Positions 61,101 to 64,000 of a DNA stretch of 64,000 bases are shown piece after piece. The position numbers and the translations under genes were made by a program. Position 1 is the stretch's first letter. Each line of letters begins with the position of its first letter. The notes beneath the pieces were generated by a model, which had not been told where the DNA came from, did no database searches, and saw nothing but the letters and a program-made list of their open reading frames with translations. This stretch comes from Methylotenera sp. (GTDB lineage Bacteria > Pseudomonadota > Gammaproteobacteria > Burkholderiales > Methylophilaceae), in contig JAUSAG010000035.1 in NCBI GenBank assembly GCA_030652995.1, forward strand, positions 62,001-126,000. Direction: 5' to 3'.

Positions 61101-61590
61101 CCATGCGGTTAAGCAACTTAAAGCAGGTAAAGAGCCTGACTTAAATGCACCGTTAAGTGTCACTACAGAAATCAATCTGCACACCCCTGCATTACTGACC
61201 AATGCTTATTGCCCAGACGTGCATGAGCGCTTGGTGATTTATAAACGCCTCGCCAACTGTGTTGAAGATGATGATTTAGATAACCTGCAAGAAGAACTGA
61301 TAGACCGCTTTGGATTGCTACCCGAGCAAGGCGAAGCTTTAATCGCCTGCCACCGCTTACGCATTGCGGCAAAACCATTGGGTATTATTAAAATTGACGC
61401 GAGTGATACTGCAATTCAACTGCAATTTAACCCCAAAGCTGATATTGACCCAATGAAGTTAATTAACTTGTTGCAACGCGATAGAAGATGCCGCATGAAT
61501 GGACCTGACAAGTTAAGAGTAACGGTAGGGCTAGAAGCCATTAATCACCGCGCAGATTTTGTAAAAACGTTATTAAAAGAGTTCATCTAA
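58168..61590 (+). CDS. mfd: Transcription-repair coupling factor
   Basis: [109 protein letters not shown]; start set at 58168. Confidence 0.98.
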   Translation: [1140 protein letters not shown]

Positions 61591-61622
61591 ACCATGCCAA
61601 TTAAATTAGCTGTTAACCGTTT

Positions 61623-64000
61623 ATGCATTGCTCACTAAAAGCTAACATACGCATTTCGCTTTCCACGCCAATCACTACATTGTCGGTGGATGAACATATC
61701 TATGCTCTACTTGGTTTCAATGCAAATGATTTTATTAGCGGCAAAATTAACTTACAAAATTTGATACATCAGGATGATCAGGACATTGCCGCTACGTTAT
61801 TTTCTAGTGAATTACCTACTAAAACCACCACAAATTCACGCAGTTTTAATGTTAGATTAAGGCACGCGGACGGTCAAATCCGCTGTATTAAAGGTTATTA
61901 CGAAAAAATCGTGCTTGATAACGTATTGGTACTTGACCTGTTATTGCAAGATGCCAAAAGCCTGTGGCAACCTCAAAGCGATCAGTCCTTGATGGCTAAC
62001 TTTAAAGCCATGATGGATAACACTGATGACTACATCTATTTTAAAGATCGTAACCATGTGTTTACAGGGGCGAGTCAAGCACTGGTAAAAATCACGGAAT
62101 CGACTCAACACTGGACAGAGTTTCTCGGCCTCACTGATTACGATGTGTTTTTAGAAGCGTACGCTGATATTTATTACAGCTTAGAGAAAAAAGTATTTTC
62201 TGGCGTTGATGTCGCACACGACATACAAGAAACATTATTGCAAGACGGCAGTAAGGGCTGGATTAACAACCGCAACTACCCGATAAATAATGAGAATGGC
62301 GAAATCGTTGGCTTATTTGGTATTGCTCGAGATATCACCGAAAGCAAGCAGGCTGAATTAGCACTGCAGGTGAGTGAGGCCTATTTAAAAGAATCACAAA
62401 AAATCGCAGGACTTGGTAGCTATGTTTTCAATATACAAGACGGAACATGGCAAAGCTCGGCAATTCTCAATCAAATATTAGGGATAGATGACAGCTATGA
62501 GCGTAATGAGCAAAGCTGGGATGCGCTGATTCATCCAGATGACCTTGTAAAAGCAAAACACTATCTCAGGCGACGATTTGCTGCCAAAAGCTCGACCTTC
62601 GATAGAGAATATCGTGTCATTCGCCCCAACGACCATGCTGAACGATATATTCGCGGTATCGGCAGACTGGTTCTTGATAAACAAGGACGCCCGCTACAAA
62701 TGCATGGCACTATTCAGGACATTACCTCAGTAAGACATGAACTTCTGAATGAAAAACGGGCAATTTTAGGCAATCAACTTGTTGGCGCCCTTGCATTAAA
62801 ACAACGCAAAATTATCTGGGCAAATACCGCTTTTGAGACCATGTTGGGTTATGAACCAGGTGAACTGGTAGGTGTGCCTACGCGTAGGTTTTACACCAAC
62901 GAAGATGAATACAAATCTGTTGAGATAATTTATGCAGATATAGCAAAAAACAACATAGGACATACCCAGCACGAATATGTTCGTAAAGATGGGCGTCGAA
63001 TTTGGCTGGCAATGAGTGGCGCGCAACTGAATAAAGATACTGACGAATCACTTTGGACATTTGTTGACATCACCCAACAAAAACTCGCAGAGAGTGAATT
63101 ACGTATTGCCGCAGTTGCATTTGAGTCGCAAGAATCAATGATTATTACAGACGCAAACAACGTGATACTGCGTGTCAATCGCGCCTTTACCGATACTACA
63201 GGCTATACAGCAGCAAACGCGATAGGCAACAACCCTAAAATGCTAAACTCGGGTTGTCATGACCCGTCTTTTTTTGCTGATATGTGGAATACTATCCAAT
63301 CCATAGGAACATGGAATGGTGAAGTTTGGAACCGCCGCCGTAATGGTGAGCTGTATCCAGAGCATCTCACCATTACTGCCGTTAAAAATGTAGCGGGTGA
63401 AATCACCAATTATGTTGGCACAGCAACCGATATTACTACCAGCAAAGCCGCTGCTGCCGAAATTGAAAACCTGGCATTCTATGACCACCTAACAGGTCTA
63501 CCCAATCGGCGCTTGTTAGTTGATAGACTCAACCACGCATTATTATATAGTGCAAGGCATGATAAAGATGGCGCAGTGCTGTTTCTTGATCTGGATCATT
63601 TTAAAACCATTAATGATACCCTTGGGCACGATGTGGGCGATGTGCTATTGCAACAAGTCGCCACGCGCCTGACTAACTGCATGCGCGAAGGTGACACCGT
63701 TGCCCGTTTGGGAGGGGATGAGTTTGTAGTCATGATTGAAGGCTTGGATGAGCAAGGGGCAGAGGCCGCCACCCAAACGGAAGAGGTCGGTGAAAAAATT
63801 CTCGCAGCGCTTAACCTGCCTTATCAACTCGCTGGACAAGAGTACCAAATTGGTTGCAGTATCGGCGTGGCACTTTTTAGTGACCACAAACAATCCCTCG
63901 ATGACCTGCTAAAACATGCAGATATCGCCATGTATCAAGCCAAGAAATCTGGCCGAAATGCATTGCGATTCTTTGACCCCAAAATGCAGGCAAGTATCAA
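61623..64000 (+). CDS. Multi-PAS diguanylate cyclase (GGDEF), truncated at window end
   Basis: My translation from ATG 61623: MHCSLKANIRISLSTPITTLSVDEHIYALLGF...; several PAS/PAC blocks; DHLTGLPNRRLLVDRL...MREGDTVARLGGDEFVVMIEG; no stop before the window end. Confidence 0.92.
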   Translation, partial: MHCSLKANIRISLSTPITTLSVDEHIYALLGFNANDFISGKINLQNLIHQDDQDIAATLFSSELPTKTTTNSRSFNVRLRHADGQIRCIKGYYEKIVLDNVLVLDLLLQDAKSLWQPQSDQSLMANFKAMMDNTDDYIYFKDRNHVFTGASQALVKITESTQHWTEFLGLTDYDVFLEAYADIYYSLEKKVFSGVDVAHDIQETLLQDGSKGWINNRNYPINNENGEIVGLFGIARDITESKQAELALQVSEAYLKESQKIAGLGSYVFNIQDGTWQSSAILNQILGIDDSYERNEQSWDALIHPDDLVKAKHYLRRRFAAKSSTFDREYRVIRPNDHAERYIRGIGRLVLDKQGRPLQMHGTIQDITSVRHELLNEKRAILGNQLVGALALKQRKIIWANTAFETMLGYEPGELVGVPTRRFYTNEDEYKSVEIIYADIAKNNIGHTQHEYVRKDGRRIWLAMSGAQLNKDTDESLWTFVDITQQKLAESELRIAAVAFESQESMIITDANNVILRVNRAFTDTTGYTAANAIGNNPKMLNSGCHDPSFFADMWNTIQSIGTWNGEVWNRRRNGELYPEHLTITAVKNVAGEITNYVGTATDITTSKAAAAEIENLAFYDHLTGLPNRRLLVDRLNHALLYSARHDKDGAVLFLDLDHFKTINDTLGHDVGDVLLQQVATRLTNCMREGDTVARLGGDEFVVMIEGLDEQGAEAATQTEEVGEKILAALNLPYQLAGQEYQIGCSIGVALFSDHKQSLDDLLKHADIAMYQAKKSGRNALRFFDPKMQASI

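Overview
The window looks like a chromosomal segment of a betaproteobacterium. A Methylophilaceae/Methylotenera-like origin is my inference from gene content only. No rRNA, tRNA, CRISPR array or complete mobile element was recognised. From left to right it contains: (1) a truncated CheB-CheR hybrid, a PAS/Cys-rich protein, a poly-HAMP chemoreceptor and a PAS (Aer-like) protein; (2) an alanine dehydrogenase ORF broken by one frameshift; (3) a glycogen/alpha-glucan cluster (ROK glucokinase, malQ, GH57, glgC, glgB, pgi); (4) an accessory stress-type island at about 17.2-24.6 kb with structured intergenic DNA, two DUF2934 proteins, the complete AmmeMemoRadiSam trio, an alpha/beta hydrolase, two phosphoribosyltransferases and Hsp20; (5) a complete Tad/Flp pilus locus (24.7-39.1 kb) that includes an unusual AAA+ ATPase; (6) a divergent FixL/FixJ-like two-component system; (7) a second stress module (cytochrome c, nitroreductase, USP, CFA synthase-like, CBS, BCAM0308-like protein, small membrane protein); (8) housekeeping genes (prfC, ychJ-like, ABC-F, yhdP, nitrilase family, tldD, mfd); and (9) a truncated multi-PAS GGDEF protein. 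The most interesting signal is a 30-nt motif (27/30 identical) found upstream of the AmmeMemoRadiSam operon and again beside the Hsp20/DUF2934 operon. Its TAACCCTTAT(A/G)GG part recurs in the tad-fixLJ intergenic region, which suggests one regulon joining these modules.
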